Positions 32,242 to 40,818 of a DNA stretch of 64,000 nucleotides are shown here, in pieces (positions within the stretch are counted from its first letter, which is position 1; every line of letters begins with the position of its first letter). Source of the stretch: Christensenella massiliensis. GTDB taxonomy: Bacteria > Bacillota > Clostridia > Christensenellales > Christensenellaceae. The position numbers were made by a program, and so were the translations under genes. The stretch spans positions 2,108,001-2,172,000 of the forward strand of contig LT700187.1 in assembly GCA_900155415.1 (NCBI GenBank). The letters are read 5' to 3'. Below the pieces are notes generated by a model. That model saw only the letters and a list, made by a program, of their open reading frames with translations, was not told where the DNA came from and searched no databases.

Positions 32242-33090
32242 CGCGGAAGGATCATAAAAGGGATTGGCGGTTTTTATTATGTAAGCGACGGTAAGGGTAA
32301 TGTTTTTGAGTGCAAAGCACGCGGCCGTTTTCGCCGGGAAGGCCTTAAACCAATGACGGGCGACCTCGTAGAATTTGAGGCGCTGCGCGGCGGCGGCTCT
32401 ATAGAAGAGATCCTGCCGCGCAGAAATGCGCTTGTACGTCCGATGGCGGCCAATATAGATAAGCTGCTGCTTGTCCTTTCGGCGGGAAAGCCTGCACCGG
32501 ATCTTATTCTTGCCGATAAACTGCTGATTCAGGCAGAGAAGAACAAAATAGAGCCTGTTATTCTTATCAATAAAACAGATATGGATAGAATACAGGCAGA
32601 AGCTATTCGCCGCCAATATGCCTGTTATGCAGTTTTACTTACCTCGGCGAGGACGAATGAAGGGATCGGCCCCTTAAAAGAAATATTGCGGGGCAAAAGC
32701 GCATGCTTTGCCGGTCAGTCGGCAGTCGGGAAATCATCGCTGCTGAACCGGTTGGACCCTGCTCTGACATTGGAAACAGGCGGTCTCAGCAAAAAGACGG
32801 CCCGCGGACGACATACGACCCGGCAGGCGGAGTTGTTTTATATTGCTGACTGCGATGCGTATATCATAGATACCCCCGGGTTTTCCATGTTTGAGACGGG
32901 GCTTGATAAATCGGAAACGGCAGTTTATTATCCTGAATTTCGTATTGCTGCGCAAGCCTGCCGATTCGCATCCTGTCGGCATGACAAGGAACCGGATTGC
33001 GCTGTTAAAGCTGCAGTGGAAAGGGGAGATATTCCCCGAGAGCGTTATGAAAGATATATACGGATTATTCATTCTTTGGAGGAAAAATAA
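32239..33090 (+). CDS. rsgA: Ribosome small subunit-dependent GTPase RsgA, apparently with an AUC start
   Basis: Circularly permuted GTPase that matures the 30S subunit. Motif order G4-G5-G1-G3 is visible: INKTD, AGQSAVGKSS, then IDTPG. The C-terminal zinc knuckle is CRFASCRHDKEPDC. The conserved N-terminal OB domain reads (I)RGRIIKGIGGFYYVSDGKG and begins at ATC 32239, 38 codons before the first ATG at 32353. Starting at that ATG would remove the first OB strands and leave the strong Shine-Dalgarno over 120 bases away, so I place the start at ATC. A sequencing error at one base (ATG read as ATC) is the main alternative. 283 residues if so. Confidence 0.85.
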   Translation: MRGRIIKGIGGFYYVSDGKGNVFECKARGRFRREGLKPMTGDLVEFEALRGGGSIEEILPRRNALVRPMAANIDKLLLVLSAGKPAPDLILADKLLIQAEKNKIEPVILINKTDMDRIQAEAIRRQYACYAVLLTSARTNEGIGPLKEILRGKSACFAGQSAVGKSSLLNRLDPALTLETGGLSKKTARGRHTTRQAELFYIADCDAYIIDTPGFSMFETGLDKSETAVYYPEFRIAAQACRFASCRHDKEPDCAVKAAVERGDIPRERYERYIRIIHSLEEK

Positions 33091-33744
33091 ATGATAAAAA
33101 TAGCACCATCTTTATTGGCAGCAGATTTCTGCAACATGGAGCAAGGCGTAAGAATGATGGAACGGGCCGGAGCGGACTATCTCCACTGCGACATTATGGA
33201 CGGAGTTTTCGTTCCCAATATTTCGTTTGGTTTTCAGATGATTTCAAGACTGAATGAGATCACGGATATCCCGCTTGATGTGCATCTGATGATCGTCCAG
33301 CCAGAGCGGTATATTGAGCGCTTTGCAGAAGCTGGCTCTGATCTTATTACAGTACACGCGGAAGCAACGGATCATTTGCAGCGCGTCCTGAAGCAGATAT
33401 CACAATGCGGTAAAAAACCGGGTGTCGTTCTGAATCCGGCAACTCCGCTTGAAGTGCTGAAATATGTTTTGGATGACGTCGACATGATTCTTTTGATGTC
33501 CGTCAATCCCGGATATGGCGGACAAGCCTTTATTCCTGCAGTGCTGGAAAAGGTAGCAGACCTGCGCAGAATGATAGACGCTTCCGGAAAAAAGATCGAT
33601 ATCGAAGTGGATGGGGGAGTCGATCTCAGCAATTGTATGCAGCTGCGAGAAGCAGGAGCAACGGTACTCGTAGCCGGGAATGCAGTGTTTAGTGCAAAGG
33701 ATCCGGAAAGAACAGTGCGGGAACTGCGGGGAGAAGCAGAATGA
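33091..33744 (+). CDS. rpe: Ribulose-phosphate 3-epimerase
   Basis: Interconverts D-ribulose 5-phosphate and D-xylulose 5-phosphate in the pentose phosphate pathway. TIM barrel of 217 residues: APSLLAADF, HCDIMDGVFVPNISFG (metal His and Asp), DVHLMI, MSVNPGYGGQ, VDGGV. The ATG immediately follows the rsgA stop; overlaps thiN by 4 bases. Its product pool connects to the AraBD route at the far end of this window. Confidence 0.97.
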   Translation: MIKIAPSLLAADFCNMEQGVRMMERAGADYLHCDIMDGVFVPNISFGFQMISRLNEITDIPLDVHLMIVQPERYIERFAEAGSDLITVHAEATDHLQRVLKQISQCGKKPGVVLNPATPLEVLKYVLDDVDMILLMSVNPGYGGQAFIPAVLEKVADLRRMIDASGKKIDIEVDGGVDLSNCMQLREAGATVLVAGNAVFSAKDPERTVRELRGEAE

Positions 33745-34391
33745 AAGCTCTCTTGGTGGCGGCGGGGGACGAACCGGGAAAAGCTCTTTTTTTGGATGCC
33801 GTGCAGCAGGCAGAGCTGTTGATCGCGGTTGACGGCGGACTGCGGGTTTTCGATAAATATGGAGTTGAACCGGCGTTTGTCGTTGGAGATATGGATTCAG
33901 TGGAGCCTTCTTTGCTGAAAAAATATGAAAGAAAAAGTTGTTTTCTTACGGCTCCCTCAGAAAAGGATGATACCGATCTGACATTGGCGGTCGATAAAGC
34001 AAAGGAGGAGGGTGCAGAAGAGATACGGCTTCTTGGAGCGACAGGGGGCCGAATCGACCATCTGCTGTCCAATCTGATGCTGCTGAAATACACGTTTCAA
34101 AGAGAGATGTCTCTGACGATAGAAGATGACATTCAGGAAATCACCCTGCATATAGGAACCTTTCATATCAGCGGTCAGCCGGGACAAACGGTCTCCATAA
34201 TCCCGGTGAACCAAAAGGCCACGGTAACGGCGAGCGGGCTGTATTATCCGCTTGAGGATCTTGTATTGACCAACGGAAGACCCCGCGGCGTAAGCAACCT
34301 AATGCTGGGGAACAGAGCGGAGATCAGCAGCGATGATTTTGTTTTTATCTGCAAAGATAAGAAAGTTCCCCTGTGCCGAAAAGAGAAATAA
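33741..34391 (+). CDS. thiN: Thiamine pyrophosphokinase
   Basis: Transfers pyrophosphate from ATP to thiamine, making the cofactor ThDP. 216 residues with AVDGGLRVFDKYGVEP, VVGDMDSV, SEKDDTDLTLAVDKA and GATGGRIDHLLSNL, the substrate-binding motifs, followed by the beta-sandwich C-terminal part. No THI-box riboswitch is seen; expression probably follows the upstream operon. Ends the run, with a two-way terminator after it. Confidence 0.94.
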   Translation: MKALLVAAGDEPGKALFLDAVQQAELLIAVDGGLRVFDKYGVEPAFVVGDMDSVEPSLLKKYERKSCFLTAPSEKDDTDLTLAVDKAKEEGAEEIRLLGATGGRIDHLLSNLMLLKYTFQREMSLTIEDDIQEITLHIGTFHISGQPGQTVSIIPVNQKATVTASGLYYPLEDLVLTNGRPRGVSNLMLGNRAEISSDDFVFICKDKKVPLCRKEK

Positions 34392-34402
34392 AAAATAATA
34401 TA

Positions 34403-34438
34403 AAAAAGGACGGAAACACATTGAAATCCGTCCTTTTT
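34403..34438. terminator. Bidirectional terminator between thiN and rpmB
   Basis: AAAAAGGACGGA (34403-34414) pairs perfectly with TCCGTCCTTTTT (34427-34438) around a 12-base loop. A-run on one side and T-run on the other serve the converging thiN and rpmB transcripts. Confidence 0.92.
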
Positions 34439-34453
34439 GCATTATAAAACTTA

Positions 34454-34645
34454 TTATACGTAGCGTTCAACTTTGCCGGAACGCAGGCAGCGCGTGCAAA
34501 CATATTTTCTGGTAGGGGTCCCATTTTCAATGACCCTGACACGCTGTACGTTTGGAGCCCAAATTCTTTTGGATGTTCTGTGCGAATGGCTGACTTTGTT
34601 GCCAGATACGACACCTTTTGAACAAATCTCACAATATCTTGCCAT
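34454..34645 (-). CDS. rpmB: 50S ribosomal protein L28
   Basis: 63-residue L28 with the zinc-binding pairs CEIC (residues 5-8) and CTRC near the C-terminus, and the family's VSHSHRTSKR and KYVCTRCLRSGKV segments. It is the only clear minus-strand gene in the window and interrupts the plus-strand thiN-asp23 order, as in other Firmicutes. GGGAGGTG lies before its start on the minus strand, with a dedicated promoter upstream. Confidence 0.97.
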   Translation of the reverse strand: MARYCEICSKGVVSGNKVSHSHRTSKRIWAPNVQRVRVIENGTPTRKYVCTRCLRSGKVERYV

Positions 34646-34687
34646 CTAAAACACCTCCCTCTTGGTGTATACGTTCAAACAGCGTTT

Positions 34688-34716
34688 ATTTTACCATCAA
34701 AAGCGACTGAATGCAA
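34688..34716 (-). promoter_or_regulatory. Promoter of rpmB
   Basis: On the minus strand: TTGCAT, 17-base spacer, TAAAAT, about 43 bases before the L28 start. Divergent from the asp23 promoter 50 bases away. Confidence 0.7.
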
Positions 34717-34768
34717 GTGTTTTTTATGAATAATGGTTAAATTTAGTGATTCGGAACGGGATATGCGA

Positions 34769-34797
34769 TTGCTATTGGCAAAAAGTTGGTATATAAT
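34769..34797 (+). promoter_or_regulatory. Promoter of asp23-DAK operon
   Basis: TTGCTA (34769-34774), 17-base spacer, TATAAT (34792-34797), 32 bases before the asp23 ATG. Confidence 0.7.
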
Positions 34798-34829
34798 AAA
34801 TATCAATAAACCATTAGGAGGTTTTTTTC

Positions 34830-35183
34830 ATGAGTGCAAGTTTGAAAGTCGATTTGGGTACGGTAACCTATACGGAAGACTATATTGCTTCTATCGCAGG
34901 ATACAGTGCGCTCGAGTGTTATGGCCTTGTCGGGATGTCGCAAAAGAATATCACGGAAATGATTGCCAATATGTTCACTGGCGATAATCTGAAAAAGGGC
35001 GTGCATGTTAAGACCGACGGTTCTGAAAATATCGTCATCGAATTGTATATTACGGTAAAATATGGGGTTTCTCTTGCTGCAGTGGCAGAAAACATTATAG
35101 ACAAAGTAAAATATACGGTGGAAAAGGAAACGGGCCTGAATGTACAGAGCGTAGATATCATCGTACAGGGAATCCAGATTTAA
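34830..35183 (+). CDS. Asp23/Gls24 family envelope stress protein
   Basis: 117 residues of the Asp23/YloU family, small abundant proteins tied to cell-envelope homeostasis. Landmarks: LGTVTYTEDYIASIAGYSA, CYGLVGMS, VIELYITVKYGVSL and VDIIVQGIQ. No signal peptide or span, so it would be cytosolic or membrane-associated through partners. Strong AGGAGGTTT ribosome site. Pairs with the DAK protein 13 bases downstream, as yloU-yloV in Bacillus. Confidence 0.92.
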   Translation: MSASLKVDLGTVTYTEDYIASIAGYSALECYGLVGMSQKNITEMIANMFTGDNLKKGVHVKTDGSENIVIELYITVKYGVSLAAVAENIIDKVKYTVEKETGLNVQSVDIIVQGIQI

Positions 35184-35196
35184 GGGGGAACTCGAA

Positions 35197-36843
35197 TTGA
35201 TCGAACTGCTGGATGGGCAGCAATTTAAAGATATGATCGTAGGCGCGGCAGCGACTCTGGAGAAGAATAAAGAGTCGCTCGACGCGCTTAATGTATTTCC
35301 GGTACCGGACGGCGATACGGGAACGAATATGTCGCTTACCATGATTTCAGCTGCGAAAGAGGTGGCGGCGGCAGATCCGGCCGACATGAAAGCGATCGTG
35401 CAGGCCTTGAGTCTGGGTGCGCTGAAGGGAGCACGGGGAAATTCGGGCGTGATTCTGTCACAGATATTCGCAGGCTTTGCCGATACGCTCTCAAAAGCAG
35501 AAGGAAGTATTGGAACTGCTGTATTTGCAGAAGCGTTCCGAAACGGCGTAAATTATGCATATAAAGCGGTCATGAAGCCCAAAGAAGGTACAATACTCAC
35601 AGTCGCAACAAAAATGGCGGAAGCAGCGGAACTCATGGCCGAAAAGTCGGCCGATTTATATGCACAGCTCGAATACATCATCCAAGAAGGTGAAAAAGCC
35701 CTGAAAGAGACGCCTGAGCAGCTCCCGGTCCTGAAAGAAGCAGGCGTTGTGGACGCAGGCGGGGCAGGCTTTCTTGCCATTATTATGGGTTTGAAGAGCG
35801 TGCTCGACGGTGCTGATGTCGATGCAGAAAATATTTTAGGCTCGCAGGGAGTTGTCGTCGATTTTACGAACCTCGAAGCGCCGGATGAAGAAATCAAGTT
35901 TGGATACTGTACGGAATTTTTTATCAAGAATATCTATCCGGAAGTCAAACAGAGGGATATCGATACCTATAGAAATAATCTTTCCAAAATAGGCGATTGC
36001 GTATTGGTAGTCGGCGACCTATCTTTGGTAAAGACACATGTGCATACAAACGAACCGGGACTGGCACTCCAATATGCACAGATATTAGGAGAACTGAGTC
36101 ATATTAAGATAGACAATATGAGAGAACAGCATCGTGAGCTTTCGGAGATAGCTCCGGATATGGAAGCTCCCGTACAGGCGGAACAGCGTAATATAGCGGT
36201 TGTTGCCGTGACTGCAGGCGATGGAATACGGACGATTTTCCGTGATTGGCAAATCGAAGCGTTCGTAGACGGCGGGCAGTCGATGAATCCCTCTACAGAC
36301 GATATTTTGCAGGCGGTAAAGAAAGCTCCGTCCGATAATATCATCGTTCTGCCGAATAATAAAAATATTGTTCTTGCAGCGGAGCAGGCAGCAGAACTGA
36401 GCGAGAAAAATGTGTTTGTACTAAAAACCACTTCAGTTCCACAAGGGATCGCAGCGGCGGTCGCGTATGACCCGGAAGCAGACCTTGAAGCCAATGTAAA
36501 GCGTATGGGCCGGGTGATAAAAGAAGTTAAAACCGGGTTGATCACCCATGCGGTGCGCGATACAAGATTAAATGGAAATGAAATCAAGAAGGGCGAACTG
36601 ATTGGGATTGCTGAGAATGATATTGTTGCGAACGGAACAGAGCTCAAAACGGTTTTTATGGAACTGCTGCGCGTGATGATCGATGAGGATTCTGAAATGA
36701 TTTCGATTTATTATGGTGAAGGTGCTGATGAAGCCAGCGCAGGCCAGCTTGAGGAATTATGCGGAAAAGAATTTTCAGATCGTGATATCGAGCTTCATTA
36801 CGGCGGGCAACCGGTTTATCCTTATATGATTGCAGTGGAGTGA
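35197..36843 (+). CDS. DAK2-domain protein (FakA/YloV-like)
   Basis: 548-residue protein of the YloV/FakA family. The N-terminal DAK2 nucleotide-binding domain shows NVFPVPDGDTGTNMSLT (metal Asp residues) and KGARGNSGVILSQI; the middle links to a DegV-like C-terminal region with VVAVTAGDGI and ILPNNKNIVLAAEQAA. FakA proteins phosphorylate fatty acids bound to a FakB (DegV) partner so they enter phospholipid synthesis. No fakB is in the window. TTG start, 8 bases after AGGGGG. A terminator follows. Confidence 0.88.
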   Translation: MIELLDGQQFKDMIVGAAATLEKNKESLDALNVFPVPDGDTGTNMSLTMISAAKEVAAADPADMKAIVQALSLGALKGARGNSGVILSQIFAGFADTLSKAEGSIGTAVFAEAFRNGVNYAYKAVMKPKEGTILTVATKMAEAAELMAEKSADLYAQLEYIIQEGEKALKETPEQLPVLKEAGVVDAGGAGFLAIIMGLKSVLDGADVDAENILGSQGVVVDFTNLEAPDEEIKFGYCTEFFIKNIYPEVKQRDIDTYRNNLSKIGDCVLVVGDLSLVKTHVHTNEPGLALQYAQILGELSHIKIDNMREQHRELSEIAPDMEAPVQAEQRNIAVVAVTAGDGIRTIFRDWQIEAFVDGGQSMNPSTDDILQAVKKAPSDNIIVLPNNKNIVLAAEQAAELSEKNVFVLKTTSVPQGIAAAVAYDPEADLEANVKRMGRVIKEVKTGLITHAVRDTRLNGNEIKKGELIGIAENDIVANGTELKTVFMELLRVMIDEDSEMISIYYGEGADEASAGQLEELCGKEFSDRDIELHYGGQPVYPYMIAVE

Positions 36844-36854
36844 TCGAAGCGACG

Positions 36855-36883
36855 AAAAAAGCCGGCAAAGCGTCGGCTTTTTT
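36855..36883 (+). terminator. Intrinsic terminator after the DAK gene
   Basis: AAAAAAGCCG (36855-36864) pairs with CGGCTTTTTT (36874-36883) around a 9-base loop. Confidence 0.9.
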
Positions 36884-36912
36884 CTTTATCGATAGGGACC
36901 TTTAAACGGTTT

Positions 36913-38931
36913 ATGGGTATGGAAATGGAACTGAATGAAAGTGTAAAAGGCCTCTCGGGCATAGGAGAAAAAATATTTCAAACGTTACAAAAAATAGAGA
37001 TCTCTACCCTAAAGGATCTCGTATATCACCTGCCGCGCGCTTATAAAGACTTTTCCCACATCAAAAAAATCGGGGAAGCCCGCTTTGGAGAAACGGCTTT
37101 TTTTGAAGGGAAAATAGTATCGCAGCCTACCGTCAAAAGACCAAAACGCAATCTTGAGATCACAAGCTTTCAAATAGCAGATGGTACAGGAATAGCGGCG
37201 GTAGATATCTTTAATCAATTTTACATCAAAAATAATCTTGCGACTGGAAATACGCTTTATATTTATGGACGGTTGGAGCATAGATTTGGCAAAGTGCGTA
37301 TTGCAGTGCCGGAGCTGTATTTCAAAAAGCCGGAAGAGGCTTTTCAGCCTGTTTATCCTCTGACGGCTGGGCTGACGCAGAACATGATGAGGAAATTCAT
37401 ACGGGAAGCCCTGCGGGTCATGGAACCGGTAGAGCTTTATTCAAGCAGTTTTTTACGCAGATATAAATTACCGGGTATCAAGGCGGCGCTGAAAGAGGTA
37501 CATTTCCCGGAATCAGCTGCGCATATAGAAAAAGCGAGAGAAAGAATCGTTTTTGATGAACTCTTGATTTTTAATAGAATGCTGACGCTTTTGGGAGATG
37601 AAAGCCGGGCGCAAAGCTGTGCGCGTATAAATGAATGTTCTGTCCAAGAATTTGAACGGTCTCTTCCGTTTGAGCTCACCAACGCTCAACGACGCGTTAT
37701 GAAAGAAATCATGGATGATATTGAGGGAGACACAGTCATGAACCGTCTTGTGCAGGGCGATGTAGGGAGCGGCAAGACGGTAATTGCTTTTTTTGCTATG
37801 TATTGTATGCGCAAAAACGGCTATCAGAGTGTCCTTATGGCGCCTACCGAGATATTGGCGCGGCAGCATTATGAAACGGCGGTAAAATTGTTCCCGGAAA
37901 ATGAAGTGATTTGCCTGACGGGAGCACCAAACGCTAAAAAGAAAGACGAAATGCGGCAAAAAATATCTGACGGTTCTGCGATGATCATCATTGGTACGCA
38001 TGCGCTTTTATACGGAGAACTTTCTTTGAAAAGGCCCGGACTGGTCATAACGGATGAACAGCATCGCTTTGGCGTAAAGCAGCGTGCAGCTCTTTTGGGA
38101 GGACGGGATATCCATACGCTTATCATGTCTGCTACGCCAATTCCGCGTACGCTTTCCCTTGTGCTTTTTGGGCATACGGATATCTCCATAGTGGACGAGC
38201 TTCCGCCGGGACGCAAAGAGATCAAGACATATTTGATCCATCGGGATAAATATGATGCTATGGTTGGTTTCATCAGACGGGAGCTGTCTGCGGGAAGACA
38301 ATGCTATTTCGTTTGTCCGCTGATCGAAGAGGGAGAGGGGATGGAGGCCAAGGCTGCAAAGCAGATGCTTGAAGAAATACGGAAGTTCTATCCCGGAAGC
38401 AAGGCTGCCCTTATTCATGGCAAATTAAAGAATGCGGAAAAACAAGAGATCATGGATGATTTTTCGAAAGGCAAGATCCAGATATTGGTTTCAACTACCG
38501 TAATTGAAGTGGGGATCAATGTACCAAACGCAACGGCAATGGTCATTATGAATGCGGAACGTTTTGGTTTAGCACAGCTTCATCAGTTAAGAGGACGAGT
38601 GGGCCGGGGAGGATTTCAATCTTATTGCTTCCTTGTCTCCGATCATCAAGAGGCGTATGAACGCCTGCGCGTTCTTGTGCGGAGCAGCGACGGTTTTGAG
38701 ATTGCGGAAAAGGATATGCAGCTGCGCGGCTGCGGTGATATTATAGGAACACGGCAGCATGGCGTGAGTACGCTAAAGGCGGCGAATCTTATTACAGATG
38801 TGGAGCTTTTGACCGAAACGAAAGAGATTCTTGCGAATATGGAAAAAGTTTATCCAAAAGAATATCAGATGATCACAGAGCAGGCTAAACGCCAGCTCGC
38901 GGGGAAATTGCTCGAGATTGCACTGAATTGA
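36913..38931 (+). CDS. recG: ATP-dependent DNA helicase RecG
   Basis: Branch-migrating helicase that reverses stalled forks and resolves Holliday junctions. The N-terminal wedge/OB domain (about 1-220) holds LVYHLPRAYKDFS; helicase motifs are GDVGSGKT (about residue 282), APTEILARQHY, ITDEQHRFGVKQR, MSATPIPRTL, VSTTVIEVGINVPNA and QLRGRVGRGG. 672 residues, normal length. Start ATG 36913; two more in-frame ATGs within 15 bases are equally possible. No clear promoter between the DAK terminator and this gene. Confidence 0.96.
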   Translation: MGMEMELNESVKGLSGIGEKIFQTLQKIEISTLKDLVYHLPRAYKDFSHIKKIGEARFGETAFFEGKIVSQPTVKRPKRNLEITSFQIADGTGIAAVDIFNQFYIKNNLATGNTLYIYGRLEHRFGKVRIAVPELYFKKPEEAFQPVYPLTAGLTQNMMRKFIREALRVMEPVELYSSSFLRRYKLPGIKAALKEVHFPESAAHIEKARERIVFDELLIFNRMLTLLGDESRAQSCARINECSVQEFERSLPFELTNAQRRVMKEIMDDIEGDTVMNRLVQGDVGSGKTVIAFFAMYCMRKNGYQSVLMAPTEILARQHYETAVKLFPENEVICLTGAPNAKKKDEMRQKISDGSAMIIIGTHALLYGELSLKRPGLVITDEQHRFGVKQRAALLGGRDIHTLIMSATPIPRTLSLVLFGHTDISIVDELPPGRKEIKTYLIHRDKYDAMVGFIRRELSAGRQCYFVCPLIEEGEGMEAKAAKQMLEEIRKFYPGSKAALIHGKLKNAEKQEIMDDFSKGKIQILVSTTVIEVGINVPNATAMVIMNAERFGLAQLHQLRGRVGRGGFQSYCFLVSDHQEAYERLRVLVRSSDGFEIAEKDMQLRGCGDIIGTRQHGVSTLKAANLITDVELLTETKEILANMEKVYPKEYQMITEQAKRQLAGKLLEIALN

Positions 38932-38937
38932 TTTTTC

Positions 38938-38966
38938 TTGACAGACGGCGCGGGATGGATTATTAT
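38938..38966 (+). promoter_or_regulatory. Promoter of the histidine operon
   Basis: Exact TTGACA (38938-38943), 17-base spacer, TATTAT (38961-38966). The leader to hisZ is only about 45 bases, too short for a T-box or a his leader peptide attenuator. Confidence 0.82.
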
Positions 38967-39013
38967 AGTAATGTGATATCGATTTACTACGCTAAAATAT
39001 CAAGGAGAGGGCT

Positions 39014-40183
39014 ATGACAGAAAAATTAAAAAAGCAGGTGCCGGCCGGCGCATGGGATTATTTGCCGGAAGAGTGCGCTGCAAAGCGTAAGATAGAAAAT
39101 GAAATAAGAGATAATTTTTTGGTAAGCGGCTATCAGGAGATCGAGACGCCGTCTTTCGAATATTATGAAGTTTTTATGCATGATTCTGTTCCCTACGTGC
39201 AGGAAAATATGATGAAGTTTTTTGACCAGCAGGGTAGGATACTGGCGCTCCGCCCCGATCTTACGGGCCCGATCGCACGCATGACGGCGACAAAATTATT
39301 AAGCGAGGGAAAAGTATTCCGTCTATGTTATATTCAGAATGCATTTGGATTTTTGAACCGGGGCATTGCGGGAAAAACGGAATTTACGCAGGCGGGCGTT
39401 GAAATGATTGGAAAGAAAGGCGCAGATGCAGATGCTGAGGTGATTGCGCTCGCGATCGGAACTCTGCTGAAAATAGGATTTGACGGTTTTAAGATAGAGC
39501 TCGGACAAGTGGCCTACTTCAAAGGTCTGCTTGCGGGATGTGGTCTTGATGATGAGCAAACAGAACGTATCCGTGCGCTTGTAGATGCTAAAAACAATGT
39601 GGAGCTGGAATATGAACTTTCACGGCTCAATATAGACACGGAGAAAAAAACGGCACTTCTTGAACTCGGAAGCCTTTTCGGCGGACCCGAGGCGCTTGAG
39701 AGGGCGGACCTCCTTGCTGAGAATGACGAGTGCCGCGCCGCAGTAGAAAATATAAGGGAAGTTTATGATATTTTATGTGGATTCGGATATGAGAAATATA
39801 TTTCTATCGATTTTGGGATATTGAATAATTTTAACTATTATTCGGGAATCATCTTCCGGGGGATTTCAGATGGGATCGGAACGCCGATCTTGTCCGGCGG
39901 ACGTTATGATGAATTGCTGCGCGAATTCGATGCCGATGCTCCGGCGACCGGATTTGCACTTGGTGTAAAGGAACTGCTTGTAGTACTTGAGCGGCAGGGA
40001 AAGCTGCCGAAGCTTTCCGGAAAAACGCTTGTGGTACGGACAGATAGGAAGCACATGGCTGCCGCGTTTTCGTATGTACAGAAATTGCGCGAAAGCGGAA
40101 AGCGGGCATTGTTGGAATTAAGTGATGAAAACAACTACGACCCCGTTCTGTTTGAGACTATAGATTTTAAGAAGGAGGCGTAA
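39014..40183 (+). CDS. hisZ: ATP phosphoribosyltransferase regulatory subunit HisZ
   Basis: Histidyl-tRNA-synthetase-like protein without tRNA activity that binds HisG-short and confers histidine feedback control. 389 residues; class II synthetase core with PAGAWDYLPEECAAKR, motif 2 region ALRPDLTGPIARM, and FDFGILNNFNYYSGIIF-like SIDFGILNNFNYYSG. The anticodon-binding domain of true HisRS is abbreviated. GGAGAGG precedes the ATG. First gene of hisZGDBHAFIE; the pairing with a 210-residue HisG supports this call over HisRS. Confidence 0.93.
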   Translation: MTEKLKKQVPAGAWDYLPEECAAKRKIENEIRDNFLVSGYQEIETPSFEYYEVFMHDSVPYVQENMMKFFDQQGRILALRPDLTGPIARMTATKLLSEGKVFRLCYIQNAFGFLNRGIAGKTEFTQAGVEMIGKKGADADAEVIALAIGTLLKIGFDGFKIELGQVAYFKGLLAGCGLDDEQTERIRALVDAKNNVELEYELSRLNIDTEKKTALLELGSLFGGPEALERADLLAENDECRAAVENIREVYDILCGFGYEKYISIDFGILNNFNYYSGIIFRGISDGIGTPILSGGRYDELLREFDADAPATGFALGVKELLVVLERQGKLPKLSGKTLVVRTDRKHMAAAFSYVQKLRESGKRALLELSDENNYDPVLFETIDFKKEA

Positions 40184-40184
40184 T

Positions 40185-40817
40185 ATGGAACTCACAGTAG
40201 CGCTCGCAAAAGGAAGACTTGCAAAATTTGCGGTCGATCTTTTTGAAAAATGTGGGATCGATGTGTCTGAATTACGCGGGGATACGCGCAAGTTAGTGAT
40301 TTGCGACAAAAAAAATGAAATGAAGTTCGTCTTAGTAAAGCCCTCGGATGTTCCGGTCTACGTCTACCGCGGTGTAGCTGATATCGGTATTGCCGGAAAG
40401 GATACGCTCCTCGAGGAAGGACTGCCGTTATATGAAATGCTTGATCTGAAGTGCGGAAAATGTAAAATATGTGTCGCCGGATATCCTCATCAGAAAGAAA
40501 GGATCACTTCCAATATCACGCGAGTCGCCACAAAGTATCCGCGCATCGCAAAAATGTATTATGACGAAAAAGGAGAGGGCATAGAGATCATTAAGCTGAA
40601 TGGGAGCATCGAGCTGGCGCCGATCCTCGACCTTTCTGATGTGATCGTAGATATTGTAGAAAGCGGGACGACGATTCGCGAAAATGGACTTACCGTTCTG
40701 GAAGAGGTATGCGATATCAGCGCACGTCTCGTAGTCAACCAAGTGAGCCTGAAAACGAAAGCGGAAAAGATACAGCCGCTGATCGGGAAGATGAAGAAAG
40801 CATTGGAGGATATGTGA
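40185..40817 (+). CDS. hisG: ATP phosphoribosyltransferase, short form
   Basis: First committed step of histidine synthesis: ATP plus PRPP to phosphoribosyl-ATP. 210 residues, the HisG-S type lacking the C-terminal regulatory domain, so it needs HisZ. Motifs: VALAKGRLAKFAVDLF, VYRGVADIGIAGKD, and the PRPP loop DIVESGTTIRENGL. One base after hisZ; AGGAGG overlaps the hisZ end. Confidence 0.96.
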   Translation: MELTVALAKGRLAKFAVDLFEKCGIDVSELRGDTRKLVICDKKNEMKFVLVKPSDVPVYVYRGVADIGIAGKDTLLEEGLPLYEMLDLKCGKCKICVAGYPHQKERITSNITRVATKYPRIAKMYYDEKGEGIEIIKLNGSIELAPILDLSDVIVDIVESGTTIRENGLTVLEEVCDISARLVVNQVSLKTKAEKIQPLIGKMKKALEDM

Positions 40818-40818
40818 T

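Noticed and set aside
32353-32355. ATG 32353 as start of rsgA
   Set aside because: It would delete the conserved first strands of the OB domain, and the only good Shine-Dalgarno is far upstream.
38967-39013. T-box or his leader attenuator before hisZ
   Set aside because: The leader is only about 45 bases and has no His codon run, T-box sequence or terminator.
39014-40183. Histidyl-tRNA synthetase
   Set aside because: The anticodon-binding domain is abbreviated and the gene is followed by a short HisG, the standard HisZ context.
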